Position numbers and translations under genes: made by a program. Below, in pieces: positions 14,348-29,268 of a stretch of 64,000 nucleotides of DNA; the first letter of the stretch is position 1, and each line of letters starts with the position of its first letter. Origin of the DNA: Latrodectus hesperus (taxonomy: Eukaryota > Arthropoda > Arachnida > Araneae > Theridiidae); the NCBI GenBank assembly GCA_037975125.1, contig CM075853.1, positions 74,946,109 to 75,010,108 of the forward strand. Direction: 5' to 3'. Below the pieces are notes generated by a model. That model was not told where the DNA came from and did no database searches. It was given only the letters and a program-made list of their open reading frames with translations.

Positions 14348-15539
14348 TAAGGAAACAAACTAAAGAAAAAATAAGATTGGTTTATAAAAATACATAAAAA
14401 TACACTTTAGCATTTTTAGACTTAAAGCCACGTGTTAATGTTACTCATAATGTCTTACATGATACATTTTGTATATGATAGCTACATTATTTTTCAAAAT
14501 TATTTCATACACATTCTATGCTTAAATACAATTTTAGTTGTGTGTGTTTGTGTGTGTGATTAATGTTTTTTACATATAATATCTAAAAAAATGATATAAT
14601 GCTTTATAAGATGGACATATTTATAAGAGTTTTAAAATTATTTAACATAATGTTCATTAATAAAAAGGTATATAACACCAAAACAATTTTAAATTCTTAA
14701 GTGTGTAAGCACCCCTACCAATTTTTCGTTTAAATTATGATATAACAATAATTTTATTATTTGTAAGAATATTTCTAAAGCAATTTATAAACATTTAAAC
14801 ATTTTCAAATATTCCACAATTATAAAAAATATTTTTACATCAAAATAAACAAAATGAGAATCAGATTAAATAATGAGAGAACATGAGGTATTATTTTCTG
14901 GAAAAATTAATTTTTTCTTAACTTTTCTTGTTTTTAAATAATTAGAAATTCTTTTAATGAGGCAAAAGCGATTGCATATACACTCATTCGAAAGAAAAAA
15001 ATATAAGTAAGATTTGAATTCTTTGCTTGATTAAATATTCAGAATTTTTAATAATCGTTTGCATTGTTTTAAATAAAATAATCTGGAAAAGCTTATTTTA
15101 ATCTGTTTATAAAATTTTATTTTTAATTTTTATTAAAATTTGATATCCTTTAATTCTAATCAAGGAAACTTTGTATTTTAATTATAAAAAATATAATTCT
15201 TCTTCGGTATCTCTTTATTGGATATAATCTCCTTTTCCTGAGTTTTCTGAAATTATTCCCCAAAGGGAAAAATCTATGAATAATTCAAAGAAGGAATTTT
15301 TCAAATATGACTGTAATCTATTTTACAATGCTTTAAAAATTAATATTACTTTTAGGAATGTTTATTGCTCTCGGAAAACAAATGCATTGTTTTTGAAATA
15401 AATATGTTTCCTCTGAATATTTTAAACTGATAAAATATCAAATTAATAACAGCAAATCAATTTGTTATTTATTTGAAAAATTATAACATTTTTAATTATA
15501 GAGAAATTTTGTTTCATTGATAATTTTTCATGTTCTTCA

Positions 15540-15980
15540 TGAGAGGAAGAATTTGACATACACGTGCGGATTCAGTTTGTCAAAGAAATCTATCAGCACA
15601 TTAATATTCAACCTTTCATCATAACGAAAACCAAACTGTAATAGCTTGTCAAAAATCAGCATTTATCGAGAAAATCCTTATCTTGTGTTCCTTGTTTAAC
15701 AATTTTCGGCATAATACAGGGCACATGAATGCAGTCATGCTACCGTTTCGCTTAGCATTCCTGGTTAAGTCCCTGTATTTGGTTAGAGAATGTTCGTCAA
15801 GATATTAAACCTTGTGCAGATATTGGCGCTATTGAAGCGATCGGGTGCAGCAGTCGCCCTCATTTACATGCACAAAGAGGAAATAGGAGATGCACTCCTG
15901 TCGAATTGGCGATGTTCAAAATGCCGGGAGTCTATCTGTTATTGAGAAATTGATTAATGAACAAGCAATGTGGTAATAAG
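15540..15980. other. GC-elevated island with ATTA-rich edge, unknown
   Basis: A block of balanced composition in an AT-rich intron, with no coding frame longer than background and no repeat signature. Its right edge (around 15940-15960) has closely spaced ATTGA/ATTAATG elements of the kind bound by homeodomain proteins, which is a weak hint. A conserved intronic enhancer is the reading I would test first, but I cannot demonstrate it. Confidence 0.3.
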
Positions 15981-16485
15981 GCTTTTCATTTCAAAAAGAA
16001 TTCAGATTTAATGGAATCCAAAGTAGCATAGATTAAATTTAAGTGAAAACACCGTTGGGGGATTGAATAGTTTTACTTCAGCTATTAAGATATTTATCGA
16101 AAAATTTGTTTTCATTTGCTTAGGTTCCCTTAGGTATTGATATTGATTACATATAGAACACGATGGGAATGCAAAATGCTCAGTTTTATTTAAGAATAAT
16201 TCATTACCATTTACATTTAGGATAGGCTGATGTACTTAAAGTATTTTTAACAGATAATTCTCTCTTGAAAAGTTAGAGATAAATACTTTAGGAATGTGGA
16301 CCAATATTTAGTCAAAGTATATATAGGCATGTCTGAAATTATTTCTTCTTGCATAGTATTTAAAGAGTAAGTGATAAAATGTAAGAACTAAGATATATTT
16401 GAAATATATTAAAGATATGTTCTCATTCTCTTAGAAGTATCTAAATTGCGTGGTTGAATAGGTTGAATATCGAAATGATGTTTAA

Positions 16486-16486
16486 G

Positions 16487-16536
<50 letters not shown>

Positions 16537-16559
16537 GTGTGTGAGTGTGTGAGAGAGAG
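16486..16559. repeat. Compound (TA)n(TG)n(GA)n microsatellite
   Basis: A TA run passes into a TG run, broken once by TTG, and ends in GTGTGTGAGAGAGAGG. The minus-strand frame across it containing His-Thr repeats is a repeat artefact. Confidence 0.95.
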
Positions 16560-18369
16560 GAAATTTTCAAAATGCTACTGCTATCATCCCAATATTTAGG
16601 ATGATAGTAGTACAATTGCGAATTTAGGTTATCCGATTCAAGCACTTTATCAATTACTTTAAAGTTAATTAATCAAGCACTTTAAAGTTTGAAGATTTGT
16701 TGTGAAAGAGAAAATGGCTAAACAGCACGAGATTCTCAATTATTTTTGAACGAAATCCTTCACACGTCCATCTGAACATAGAATGCAAAGTCATCTTTGC
16801 ATAAAAGTATTACCTTGCAGCACATATTTATTATTAGTCAACCAATAGATGATGCGAATCAGTAGCAAATTGGTGTATTACAGTTATCACTGTATTAATT
16901 TGAAGAACAGATACATATATCTTCCAGAAGAAAATGGTCAATTAATAAATATTAGGGCAAATGCACATTCTCACTACACTGTCGTAATAAAATTGTACTT
17001 TTAAGGCAATTCTAAAATTTTCGGTGCTTCATATTCCGCAGTTATGAGAATTTACGAAATATTTCTGCGAAAGCTAAATAATGTTAGATCACCGATTATA
17101 ATTTTACCTCTTTTTTTAAATACCAACGCCTGAAACTCTTCACCACTGCACAGAAATCGGTAATAAAATTCTTGATGATATGGAATTTTGTAGCAGTAGA
17201 TGGTATACTTAAGTACTTGTCAAACATTATTGTATGAAATGCGGGATGACGTATGTGTGTGTGTGACTTCAAATGTTTTCACTGCCAGTGTATATGTAAA
17301 TACTGAACTATTCCTAAACTGTTCAAATTGCAGTAACATTATGAGTGACCTTAGATATCAGAAGGTAGCCGATCAATTAAATAACAAAGACTTGAACTTT
17401 ATAATCATTTCCTTTAATTACATTTATCACATGATGCACATCCGTTAGAAATTCTCTTTTATGACAAAGGGACTCTGAAGCTGCAATTGTTTGTCCTCTA
17501 GAATAGCTTCACTGACAATGCATTTCATAGTAAATTCACAATGCCATGACTGCTGCAACATCAGTTTCCCCAAGATGTTACGATCCACTTTATTCATGAT
17601 TTGCATGCGATGTGGTTGACGTTTAGTATTCCAGTGAAATATTTTTATTTTTTGCACAATTTTTGATTAAAAAAACAAATATTTAGAGTTTATCTGTATC
17701 AATATTATCTCTTAATAATTTCGCAAATTAATGAATTAGGATAAATACTTGAGCCCTCCTACATTCACAAAGATATAACAAAAAATGGAAATGGAAATTT
17801 CCTCGCATGAGACTTTCATTTTTGATTAATCAAATGTACAAGATTTTGAATGCAATATTAGGACATCAGAATTATAGGCAGGAAACGTTCACGCGTCATG
17901 GATGTGAGAGAATAGTGTCGAAGATTATTTTGTTAATAAAATGATCGCTTACATAAGGAGCGAAAAATAGGTTTGAGAAGCCGTTTACTATTGATTCAAC
18001 CCATTAACACTTGGGCAATAGAACAGCATGAAAAGCAAAATGAAAAAGACAAAACATTCACTTTATGGTTAGCTTAAATTTTCAAGGACGATTTTAAATT
18101 TTAAAAATTTCATTAATTAATAGAATTTTAAATTAATAATTAGGTGGTAGATAGGTTATGGCGGACACTTTTGGAGCTTTATGCTAAGATACGTGTAGCT
18201 CTCATTGAAGGAGGTATTTGGAGAGGATTTATGTAGTCAACCGGCTAACATTATTTAAGTAAAATCAATTGAAGTCAGTGATCAATAACAGAAACGTCTT
18301 GATATGAGAAGAAAAAATTCGGATTTATAATTTGTGTTAGAATATAGTTCAAGGATTTTGATTTGTAAC

Positions 18370-21300
18370 TTTCTTTTTTCATTAAAATTAGAATCTGTTA
18401 GACCGGCGTAGAAATTCACAGCATGCAAGAATTTTAATTTCCGGATTTGTAGATAGTTCAAATATCCAAGAGAATGATAATGCTACTATTCCTAATTTTT
18501 TTCATAGTTGATTCCTCAGATGTTCGTATAAAGGACAATCTAATGATCTATGGTTTCAGGTTCACCGCACTGACAGTGGTCTGAATGCCAGAGATTGAAC
18601 CTAAATAGAATCGAATTGGTAGGAAAATATCTCGTTCTTGCTTTGGCCAGCCATACGTCTTCTAGTCGCGATTTCGTTAACAGCCTATGATTTTTGCGAA
18701 TAATGAGTGAATGCTTTAGCATGTTTGCTATTTTTCCATTGATTGAGACTTTCTTTAAAGTAATATTTCTTGATGTGTTGTTTCAGATTTTCAGGAGAAA
18801 TATATCGAATAGCATATTGACTCACTTTTGCTGCTTTCGCCAATAAGCATATGATTTTATTACCTGCAATCCCTGAATGTCCGGAAACCCAAACTAATTG
18901 TATTGACAAGCAACTTTGAGTAGATTGAATCATTTAGACTTGAAGCAGTTGAATAATAGTTGGTGATGTCCTGGAACAATCTGAAAGAGCAGAGATGCAA
19001 GAAAGTGGATTTGTGAAAAATGACATATTCTTTGGGTTCAGTGCAAATTTTAGAGACTGGAATAAGTAGAGCCAAATTGGAATAACAATGGAGGATTTCC
19101 ATATTTCTGTCACAATACCTGTAAGCCATGATTTATTCATCAGGGGGGGGAGGTAGTGTAGGTTGGTAGTAGTAATACCTTTTAATATTTTTACAGATAT
19201 CTTATCTGGACCAACAGACGAGTTTTTGCCTCTTGCCAAAGCTTCTTGCAGTTCAGATGCAGTAAAGGGTTTATTGTAAGAAATCCTCACTTGTACTTAA
19301 ATACAGTGGAATAACCTCTAAAATTGGTGAACGAGTGTAGAAGTCTGTAAATATATTAGCTTGATGGGTAGGATGTCACTGGAGAATTATTATGCAATAG
19401 GATCATATCTGAAGATGGAGATACTGTAACTCTATTTTGGAGATTTTTTAATTAATTGAAAATATTTTTTGATGTTCCAGCTGAAATTATTATTTTGTCC
19501 CAATATTTTCGTGAGAGATATATGAGTAGTCGATGTAGCTCTGCTGCAGTTCTTTTATATACATCCAACGTAACACATGTGCCTTTAGCTTTACGCCAAA
19601 GACGTCTTTTTTGGTCCAGGAGATAACCACATCTAGAGAACCACCATGTGGGATAAGGTTTACATGGCATTTTCTGCCATCTTCGAAACTTATGAAGTTT
19701 ATTTATGCAGAGATGATTGAATTGCTCAATAGAGAGAAGATTAGAAATTTCATGATCAGTATAGAGAGAAGCAAAGAATTCTGACCACAGGATACGTGAT
19801 CTGTTCGGTATATGGTGATCAATATCTACAATAGCTATGCTAGTTTTAGATGGTAAATGATCACTTCCAAAACAATCCGAATGAACTTCAATATGACTTA
19901 AAGGATAAATGTCTGGTGATACAAAGCGAAATCAATGAGTAAAGGTTTATGATGTGGACCGTAATGTGTTGGAATTTCAGAGTTCAGGAGGCAGCAATTC
20001 TCTTCCTGAATCCATTCAAGAAAATCATTTGCCCTTGATGAAGTGGAACAGCTTCCTAATGATGTATGTTTAATACTGAAATCTCCTATGGTGATATAAG
20101 GAGGCTGAATTCCTTGAATTATGCTATGAAGCCACTCTGAAGAAAATTTGCCACAGGAGGAATATAAACATTAATAATAGTTATTTTAGTCGTTGCCACT
20201 GTAATCTTGACTACTAAGAGTTCTCTGCCATCATCTGAGAGACGGATAGGAGAAAATTGCCTTGTTGGAATATTTTTATTTACTGATAGGAGAAGGCTGC
20301 CACCTCGGCTATCTTCTTTATCCTGACGTAAGATTATTTTGTTAAAAAAGATATCTTGTCAACTTCTTTAACCAAGTTTCTTGTATTGCAATAATGTCTG
20401 CATAGTTAAAATAATGAAGCTTCATGCATGGGTGCTTATTGAAAACACTTCGAGCATCCCACGAAATTAATGAGAACATGAAAAAAGTTACAATTATGGT
20501 TACAATTTGACTTCTATGGATTAATGCACCCAGGGTAGAAGTTGCGTTCCATCTGTTAGGAAATTTTATTGCTTCCCTTTCTAAATTTTGCATTTTCAAT
20601 TATTTCTGACTGTTCTTCAGATTAGTTAACAAAATTAAATACACTGTTCACAGGTAAAATTGGATTGAAATGAATGTCAATATTACTAGGGTTTGTTCAT
20701 TGTTTTTGAATTTAACTACTTTTCCTTCTAGCAGGGAATGACGAGAGACTTCTAGTTTCAAAAATTTTGCTAGGTTTTGGAAAATAGTATTAAGAATGGC
20801 TTCTTGTTGGATTTGAATAGCTAAGATTTTTTTGCCTACCGACTCTTCAAATTTCATAAGTATTGAGGTGACTATGTCATTTATTTTAGCATGAGTAATT
20901 TCTGATGGTTGATTAGACTTTACAATTGTAGCAAAATTGGTTTTAGAGCTTTAAAATTGTCTTCTTGTTTCAATAAAAGATAGATGGTTTATTGCCTTAA
21001 ATTTTAAAAACCGAGTTTCTTCTTCACGAGATGAACATGAAAGATCATTTGAAACGTGAGGTCCTTTGCAATTTACACAATATGTGACTTTGGTTGAACA
21101 AGGATCATTATTGTGATGTGAGCCACAGAGTCTGCATAAAGCTGATTGTATTTTACATTTTTTGTTGCATGTGTAAATTTAAAACAAATTCCACATTGAC
21201 GAACTTTATCAACAAAAATCTTTACATTTACAATAGATAAAAACAATTTAAATTGAGATGGGATTTTATGTCCGTAGACGCTTACCAAGATAGTTCTGAA

Positions 21301-21890
21301 AGTTCTGATTATCCCTTTTTATTGAAACGTCTTATTTGAGATACAATAAGGCCGTTATTTTCAATTTCTAATGCTAGATTATATAGACTTTCGTCCACTG
21401 ATATGAACGGGATAATAAATTTCGTAGTGTATTGTTCAATTTGCATTTGGGTTGTCACAGGGACATTTAATACTCTTTCGATTTTACAAATTTCTGTTGC
21501 AGTCTTATAATTATTCGTAGTGATAATTAGTTTTTCGTTTCTGGTATGTCTGACTTCTTCAATCCATTCTTATTGGAAATAGCGTTTAATAGTTCAGATT
21601 TTAACCGTGAAAGCGTCTGAGGAACAGAAGCATATCCTGCTGTAGGACACTAAAACACTGTGAAATTTGAAATTACAGCTTCTGAAGCTAATTGTATAGC
21701 TAGAGGTGCCTTATCATCATAGTCTAATATAGAGTCCGATGCCTGTTTTGATATGCGATATTCATATTCAATAAATGGTATATCTTCTCGTAAGTCTGTT
21801 ATTTTGAATGTAACATCTTGTACGTACTTGATGAAATAAACTATAATTGAACTACTTGAGCTGGAAACTAATAAACTAATTAATTAATCT
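18370..21890 (-). pseudogene. Internally deleted LINE with gag zinc knuckles, endonuclease and RNase H
   Basis: Non-LTR retrotransposon read on the minus strand, broken by stops and frameshifts. ORF1 (about 21850-20600) keeps two zinc knuckles at about 21139-21040: CRLCGSHHNNDPC and CVNCKGPHVSNDLSC (C-x2-C-x3-H-x6-C). ORF2 begins with an apurinic-type endonuclease (about 20540-19700) readable as ISWDARSVFNKH, ADIIAIQETWL and, later, ITIGDFSIKHTSLGS. A linker has WW and lysine-rich segments (about 19670-19450). The start of the reverse transcriptase reads ASELQEALARGKNSSVGPDK (about 19263-19204). At about 19075 it jumps directly into RNase H: FFTNPLSCISALSD, a stop at 18931-18933, then LVWVSGHSGIAGN. 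The C-terminal zinc tail CQCGEPETIDH lies near 18540-18575. Most of the polymerase, including its catalytic Asp motif, is missing, so this copy cannot be autonomous. The layout fits the I/Jockey-type groups with RNase H; clade is uncertain. Confidence 0.88.
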
Positions 21891-22744
21891 TATTGGAATT
21901 CCCGAATTCATACAAAATTAAATAAATGAAAATAAATTGCTTGTGAGTTCTTCTCAAAGCTAATAAAGTTCGAAGAAGTATCTACGTACCGGTAAGAATC
22001 TGCAACTTTTTCTGTTTTCAGCTTTGATAGAATATACAGCCTCTTGTAGAATCCAAAAACTTTCTTAAATTATGTTGTTGTAATATATTTCTATATTGTC
22101 CTTGAAAACTAATTGCTCTCTTAAATTATTCCACATATATTACGGTTAAGTCAAAGGGAATCGTCAAGAAAAAGCAAGAAATTTCCAACGTTCATTGAAG
22201 CAAGAAGAGCTCCAGAGAATGTCAAATTGTTTAATCTATATACAATCATTTAAATATTTTATTCTATTTTAGTAAATATACTAACGAATAAAAATTATGA
22301 TTTTAATATGCAAGTCAACAAGATCTGAGACATTTGGCATAGGAGGAACCTAAATTAATAAATACCATATTTGTATAGAATACCATATAATATCTTTTGA
22401 GTGTTAAGACTATTACCTTGCTTACGCCAACATTAAAAGTTATTTTAACTTTATATTTCTCTCATTTGAAGCCTGTAGGTTCAATCATTTACCTATTAAA
22501 GTTTTTCTTTTTCTCTTTTTTGAGTTTTTAAAGCTTAGGTGAGATGATATAATTTATGCTGATATTAATATTTATGACAGTGGCGTTATGTAGTGCTTAA
22601 TATTTATTTTCTAAATTTATTCTCATTTATTCCCACAATACCAATTTTATGAAAAAAAGAATTAAAAGTTATGATTGAACGAATTATTTTAAGCAAGTTG
22701 TGGCAAGATATCACATATTTGACCTAGATTATGCACTGTTTGTC

Positions 22745-22853
22745 ATAATGAAATATTCGTTAAAAAGGTAAGAAATTACGCTTTTAACAAATAGTCAATA
22801 CATAAGTACAAATAGAACTTAACAAATTACGTTTTTAACAAATATTTCATTAT
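22745..22853. repeat. Imperfect inverted repeat, 22-bp arms
   Basis: Arms at 22745-22766 and 22832-22853 are reverse complements with one mismatch, spanning 109 bases. A related 21-base stretch (AAATTACGCTTTTAACAAATA near 22773, again near 22824 with one change) is repeated directly inside. It resembles a small foldback remnant. Confidence 0.6.
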
Positions 22854-24772
22854 AAAGGGTATAAATAAGCAGTCAACACTGGTAATATATGCTTAAATTA
22901 GCAAAGATATCATTCCAAAAATTTCTATAATCTGTAAAGTATAACTGCAAAAAAAATAAAACTCTCGAATTTAAAAACATGAGAAATTTGATTAACAAAT
23001 GTTAGACATATAGTAATGTAAGTAAATTTGCATAAGTTAAAGAAAGGGATTTTAGATGCAAATTAACTTTCTAAGATCTAACAATACTACATTAATTCTA
23101 AGCCAAATCTGTTTGAGATGGATTAATTGGTCGTAAATTCAAAAATGTGAAGAATTTATTTTTTGCAATCAAACAATATCAATACAAAATTCCTTCTCTC
23201 CTAATTTTAAATTAAAATAATTCAAAATGTTTTCATGATGGATCTCATACACAAACTGAAAACTTTTAGTCAACTAAATGATATTTTCAAAAGTTCAACA
23301 AATATATTAGAAACGTGATATTTATTTTTTGTTTTTCTGTATAAACTTTCAAAAATATTATGCTACGAGAAAGAAAAAAATGAAGCGTTTTGTGGATGAA
23401 AAAGTTTTTCAGTGAAAATGTGCTAGATTTGCGAATTTATAAATTCTTGCTTCATCAACAAAATATTTCAACGAATGAAATATTTCAGGAATCTTCCTTG
23501 TATATTGGGGAATATATCCATTATTAAGAATCATGAAGAAAATTTTGAGACTTCAGAACTAAATTAAATGCTTTGAATACATAATATAACAGACAATATA
23601 CACACATTTAATTATTATGTTTTAAATTTGAGATTTATTCCTGCAAATGAGTCTTAATTTTATAATAGAATCTGATTAATAAGATTAGATGTTTCAGGTA
23701 TTTTTGAATCTTACATTGAAAAATAACAAACAAAATGCTATCATAAGAATGCTGGTAATGTTGTATAATATTTGGATAGAGTCTAATTTAACTACGCATT
23801 GGGGATATTAATAAAAATGTAAAAAAGTTTCCTAACAAAATACATTAATTTCATTTGAAATTAGATAAATTTAATTGTGAAAAATAATTTTAAGGAAAAA
23901 ATTAAATGTTTACGTATAAAAAATCAAAATTAAAGAAACATTTCAAAATTGATTTGAAAAAAAATATATTTCAGTTCTTTTTATTAATATTTATTTTTTA
24001 TTTTTATAAATGTTAAAAAACAAAACCCCAAAATGTTTTCAAAAATTTCATTTTGTGAGATTTGGAAAATTTAAAGGAAATAAATATTTATATTTTCAAA
24101 ACTTAAAGGTAAAATTGTATGAATTAAAAATGAAATTAAAGTACATATATTTATGTACATATAGGCTAAATTTCACACATAGTCATACATACATATACTG
24201 TAGATTGAACACTTTACATGATATTAAGAATAAAATGTAAGATAATGCCTTTATATCAACTGCTTTTAAGTTATTAATATTTAGAAATTTTAATTTAAAT
24301 AATGTACTTTTTTAGCCTTTTCATTTAACTAATGTACTGTTTCTTTTTGAATGAGTAACGATGAGCAGATGTATTTTTATAAATTTGAAATCATGTGTCA
24401 AATTATCAGAAAGAACTCAAGTGTTGCGTTTGTAGTTAATTTTGCAAAATGTTTTTAAAAATAAGAAAAATTGTGCTATAATTTTTACATTAGGATTGAT
24501 ACATGTTTATTCAAATAAAAACATGACGGAAATTTTATAAGAGAAAAGTTAGTCTGCATCAAATTTTTTAATTCATCATAAAATCATTTTTTGTACACTT
24601 TTACTATCAGCAACTATCATAAGCCTATGCATAAAAGATTATTTTTTTACGTGAATATGCATAAAATCTTGATATAAAATTCAGTTTTTTTTTTAAAAAG
24701 TATGTATACTAAGTCTGAAATATAAAGTTTCTTTTTCAAAAACTATTTGTTTTTCTTCAGGGAAGAAATTAC

Positions 24773-25069
24773 CTGTGACTAAGATCTCAGTTTCTGCCGA
24801 ATCGGATCCGGCCGAATTGTGCACTTTGCAGAAATAATGCCCTGAATCTTCTATGCGTGCCTCCCGCAGTAAAAGAGTTCCGTCCAGCTGAAGGAATCTC
24901 GTTCCTATCTGTAGGGGTGACGACCTGTCTCGGCCTTCTTTCTTGAACCATTCATACGTAGGGATGGGGAATCCCTGAGCGGCACATGGGGCTTCTAAAG
25001 TTTCTCCTTCAGCTACTTTAAGCAGGCGTTTACTGTCCGTGATACGAGCCGGCACGTCTCGGAAAGTCT
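24773..25069 (-). CDS. Dscam: Dscam-family exon: complete Ig domain 3
   Basis: Internal 297-bp exon, phase 1 to phase 1, acceptor CATTTTCAG and donor GTAATTTC. The peptide runs ETFRDVPARITDSKRLLKV, then GETLEAPCAAQGFP (first cysteine), YEWFKKEG (core Trp) and EDSGHYFCKVHNSAGSDS (the D-x-G-x-Y-x-C motif of an I-set Ig domain), ending ETEILVT. It follows Ig2 directly and precedes Ig4, which places it as Ig3. In insect Dscam1 this domain is split between a variable exon 6 and a constant exon; here the whole domain is one uninterrupted exon. An in-frame extension to about 24693 on the intron side is only readthrough past the donor. The domain looks intact and functional. Confidence 0.93.
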
Positions 25070-25960
25070 CTGAAAATGTTGCCAGAGTAAGTAATTGAAG
25101 ATAAATTCAAATACGCGCTGATATATTCTGAGAAACACCTACCTCCAAACTAAGAAATTTTGACTTTAACAAAAACAGACATTTAATTTATAAAGGACAT
25201 CATAAAAAGCATTTCCGACAACAATGAAAATATTTTCGTCGAAAGCTATCATAGATTAATATTTACAGAATAAATATTTTTTAATTAATTTTTTAAAGTT
25301 TTCATGGTATTATTATGTAGTTTACTTAGATAAAGTAAATTTAACATATTTTAATAGTAATCAAATACGTTAATTTCACAAAATAAAAATTAATTAATGT
25401 TTTAAAAGCAAGAAATACTTTTAAAATATTTTATTATTTAAAAATATGTAAATTAATACTTTAAACAAAATTGCTGAGTTTATTTTACTATTAAATGATG
25501 GCTTCAAAGTTTGAATAATTCTTATATGAAGCAAATGTTGATTAAATTAGTTACTAGTAATTGAAAACAGGAATGGTATTACATGAATTAAATATTTTTC
25601 GCTTAAAAGATATGCTTTCAAAATTTTATTACTTGTGATCTGAAATCTGACTACAGGTAGTCTTGAGTAAAATTGCCTATTTTACAAAATTTTCTTTGAT
25701 TAATATTTGAAAATTAAGAGTAAAGGTCATTTTTATATGCTAGAAAAGTTTTATGCACGATTTCAATTTTAAATATTATTATTGCACTAAATTTTTAATT
25801 TTAACTGCAAAAAATATATTTAAAATTGTTTATCTTTTTTGAGGCTGTTGCAATCGGAAAATCCGTTTGTATTGTATTTATCTCATTTGAAATAAACTCA
25901 ACAATGATGATAAATTACTTTGTAATCTTATTTTTAACTGGATATGTTTTAAAGTTTATT

Positions 25961-26815
<855 letters not shown>

Positions 26816-28269
26816 ATCATATCAAAAACGTATTATACACTTGTTTTACGAGCGGTATATGCTGTAAGTGCCACTGGGAGCTATTATCATGGTTTGTATA
26901 CGTTGTATACATACACCATCTCTTATATTCGCTCTCATTTGTTTAACACATGGGGCTTATGAATAAATCTCAGTTGCTTTGTTTCGGCACCTTTATATAA
27001 AGTTCTCTGTTCCATCATTATCTTACTTATTATTGACATGTGTGTAATTTGGAAACAAAATCATATGGATTCTTGGCATACCTTAATATATTTTATAAAA
27101 TTTATTATTCAGATATAATCATACAATTATATAAGACACTAAACACTTCAAGTATCTTGTACTAGATTGTTTTTTATTCTTCTATATTTGAATGTTTGTT
27201 ATGATTTTCAATGATTCGAAATTTTCTGAAATGTTCTTTTATGACAACTTACCAAGAAACTTACTTGATAGATATATTAGAATTAACTGCTACAAAATAT
27301 TCAGGATAAATTCAATTTGGACATTAAAAGCGTAAAATGTCTTTTGAGAGACGTTTTCGTATATAATGGGTGTAACTCACATGTCACAATAAAAAATCTT
27401 GGAAAATTCCAAGCATCTACCCCTTCCGACATGTGTTGTTAATTAAGCATAATGGCGTTAAATAATAAAAATGTCTTATCTTAAAAACACACATCGCTAT
27501 CAATAATGAATATTCATTTTCTAAATCAGCCTCCTTTTAATTACATTGCTATCAGTAGAAAAAGTGCACAAGTGAATTATGTTGAACAAGTGAGATTAGT
27601 ATATGGAATTCCCAATGAATTATAACAAATAGTTAAGTTACAAAATAAATTACTGAAGAGTTATTCCTACAATTTTTATTAATAAAATAATTTCATTTTT
27701 CCATTAATGTTTTCTGATCAATGACATTTATTTTTTTTAAATATAATGCCATTTCTTCCTTAAAGCATTTGGGATTGTTTTAGCAATTACAAAAACTACT
27801 CAACTGATTCCAGCAATAAAAAACAAAATTAAATAAATTTAATTCTCTTACATTATTTTGTTACTCCAATTAGTTGAATTCGTTTCTTTCACAAATAGAA
27901 TATTTTTATTGCTATTAACGACATTTCACTTTATGGCATCAGTTTTTGTATCTAATCGTTTAATTTTTTTAATACTTTTAATATTAATAAAAATTAATCT
28001 TCCAACTTTAATCCTTCATTTTAGTGAAAAAAATTCATTTGTCTGAAATAATTTTTAAAAATACTTCATATAATAATTTAAAAAAATATATATAAAATAT
28101 AAATATAGTACTCATATAAAATACAAACAAAGAAATACTTCAAAAAATACTTCAAAGAAATATAAAATAAATAGCTTTTTGAGTAAAAGTATAAAAAAAG
28201 TTAATAGACTAAATTATCTTATTATCTTAAAAGAAACAAACAAATTCCTATAAAACAAATTCGTACTGG

Positions 28270-28299
28270 TATATATATATATGTGTGTGTGTGTGTGTA
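28270..28299. repeat. Short (TA)n(TG)n microsatellite
   Basis: A TA run passing into a TG run, 125 bases beyond the end of the Ig2 3'-half exon, inside the intron and close to its donor. Confidence 0.9.
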
Positions 28300-28424
28300 T
28301 ACGTATTTATGTGTATCTTTGCATACATATATTTATACTTCCTGATTGTTTGAAATAAATTCAAGTATGTAACAGCAATTGCTGTACTCCTCAGAAATAA
28401 ACATTTGACATTAGAAGCATATAC

Positions 28425-28574
28425 CTGTCACGAGTAGTCTTCCTGAAGTGCCGCTGATGAGAGTTTCACCAGTGAGCCGATGCCTAGTTTCACATCTGTA
28501 TTTTTGCAAGCCATCCGCATGATCCACTCGGCGTATATGAAGTTCACCAGTTAGGAAGATGCTAAATCGGTCTC
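28425..28574 (-). CDS. Dscam: Dscam-family exon: C-terminal half of Ig domain 2
   Basis: Internal 150-bp exon, phase 1 at both ends. The acceptor reads ATTCTAG and the donor GTATATGC on the minus strand. The peptide begins GDRFSIFLTGELHIRRV and includes DGLQKYRCETRHRLTG, carrying the second Ig cysteine in the usual Y-x-C context, then ends GRLLVT. The phrases GELHIR and RHRLTGET are typical of the second half of Dscam Ig2 and match the constant exon 5 of insect Dscam1. Together with the 38365-38526 exon it makes one complete Ig domain with the C-W-C core. The next exon lies about 3.4 kb downstream in the transcript and joins as G|AG. The longer open frame beyond the acceptor, up to about 28722, is intron and not coding. 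Confidence 0.92.
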
Positions 28575-29109
28575 CTAGAATTATGGATACATAAAAGGAT
28601 TTCTTTTCTAATTCTGTGTTAATTTTATTATTTAGATTAGAGTTAAATTTATACAAACCTGCTTTGTTCATGGGCGCAAGAAATATAGAATTAAGTTGTA
28701 AGGTTTGGCTATAACGTAACATCTCAAATTGTGAAAACTTCTATTTTTATTTGTAAATTATGATGAAAGATTAAGCTGACAGCGTTCAGATATTTCGTTA
28801 AATTTTTCATTTTATACATAAAATAGTAAAATACATAAACACATTATTTTAACTTATTTTGAAAATAAATTTATATAATTAATTATATTTCACAACTATT
28901 ATTCAATATTTGTAAATTGATCTGATATTTATGAAATAAAATAATATCAAGTATTTAAGGTTCAAAATAAACACCTTAAATCATGTTAATTATAAAATTC
29001 TGACTTTATACTCTCTTTTCGGAACAAAATTAAATTAACATGTAATTTAAGAAATGTTGCGAATTCTTCTACACACACCCACAAATATTTCTTATACACA
29101 TTTGTATCT

Positions 29110-29113
<4 letters not shown>

Positions 29114-29179
<66 letters not shown>

Positions 29180-29194
29180 TATATTTTATATCTT

Positions 29195-29266
<72 letters not shown>
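29114..29266. repeat. Two adjacent (AT)n arrays
   Basis: Two AT runs separated by a short unique segment (TTTTATATCTTTATG) near 29185-29200. Confidence 0.95.
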
Positions 29267-29268
<2 letters not shown>

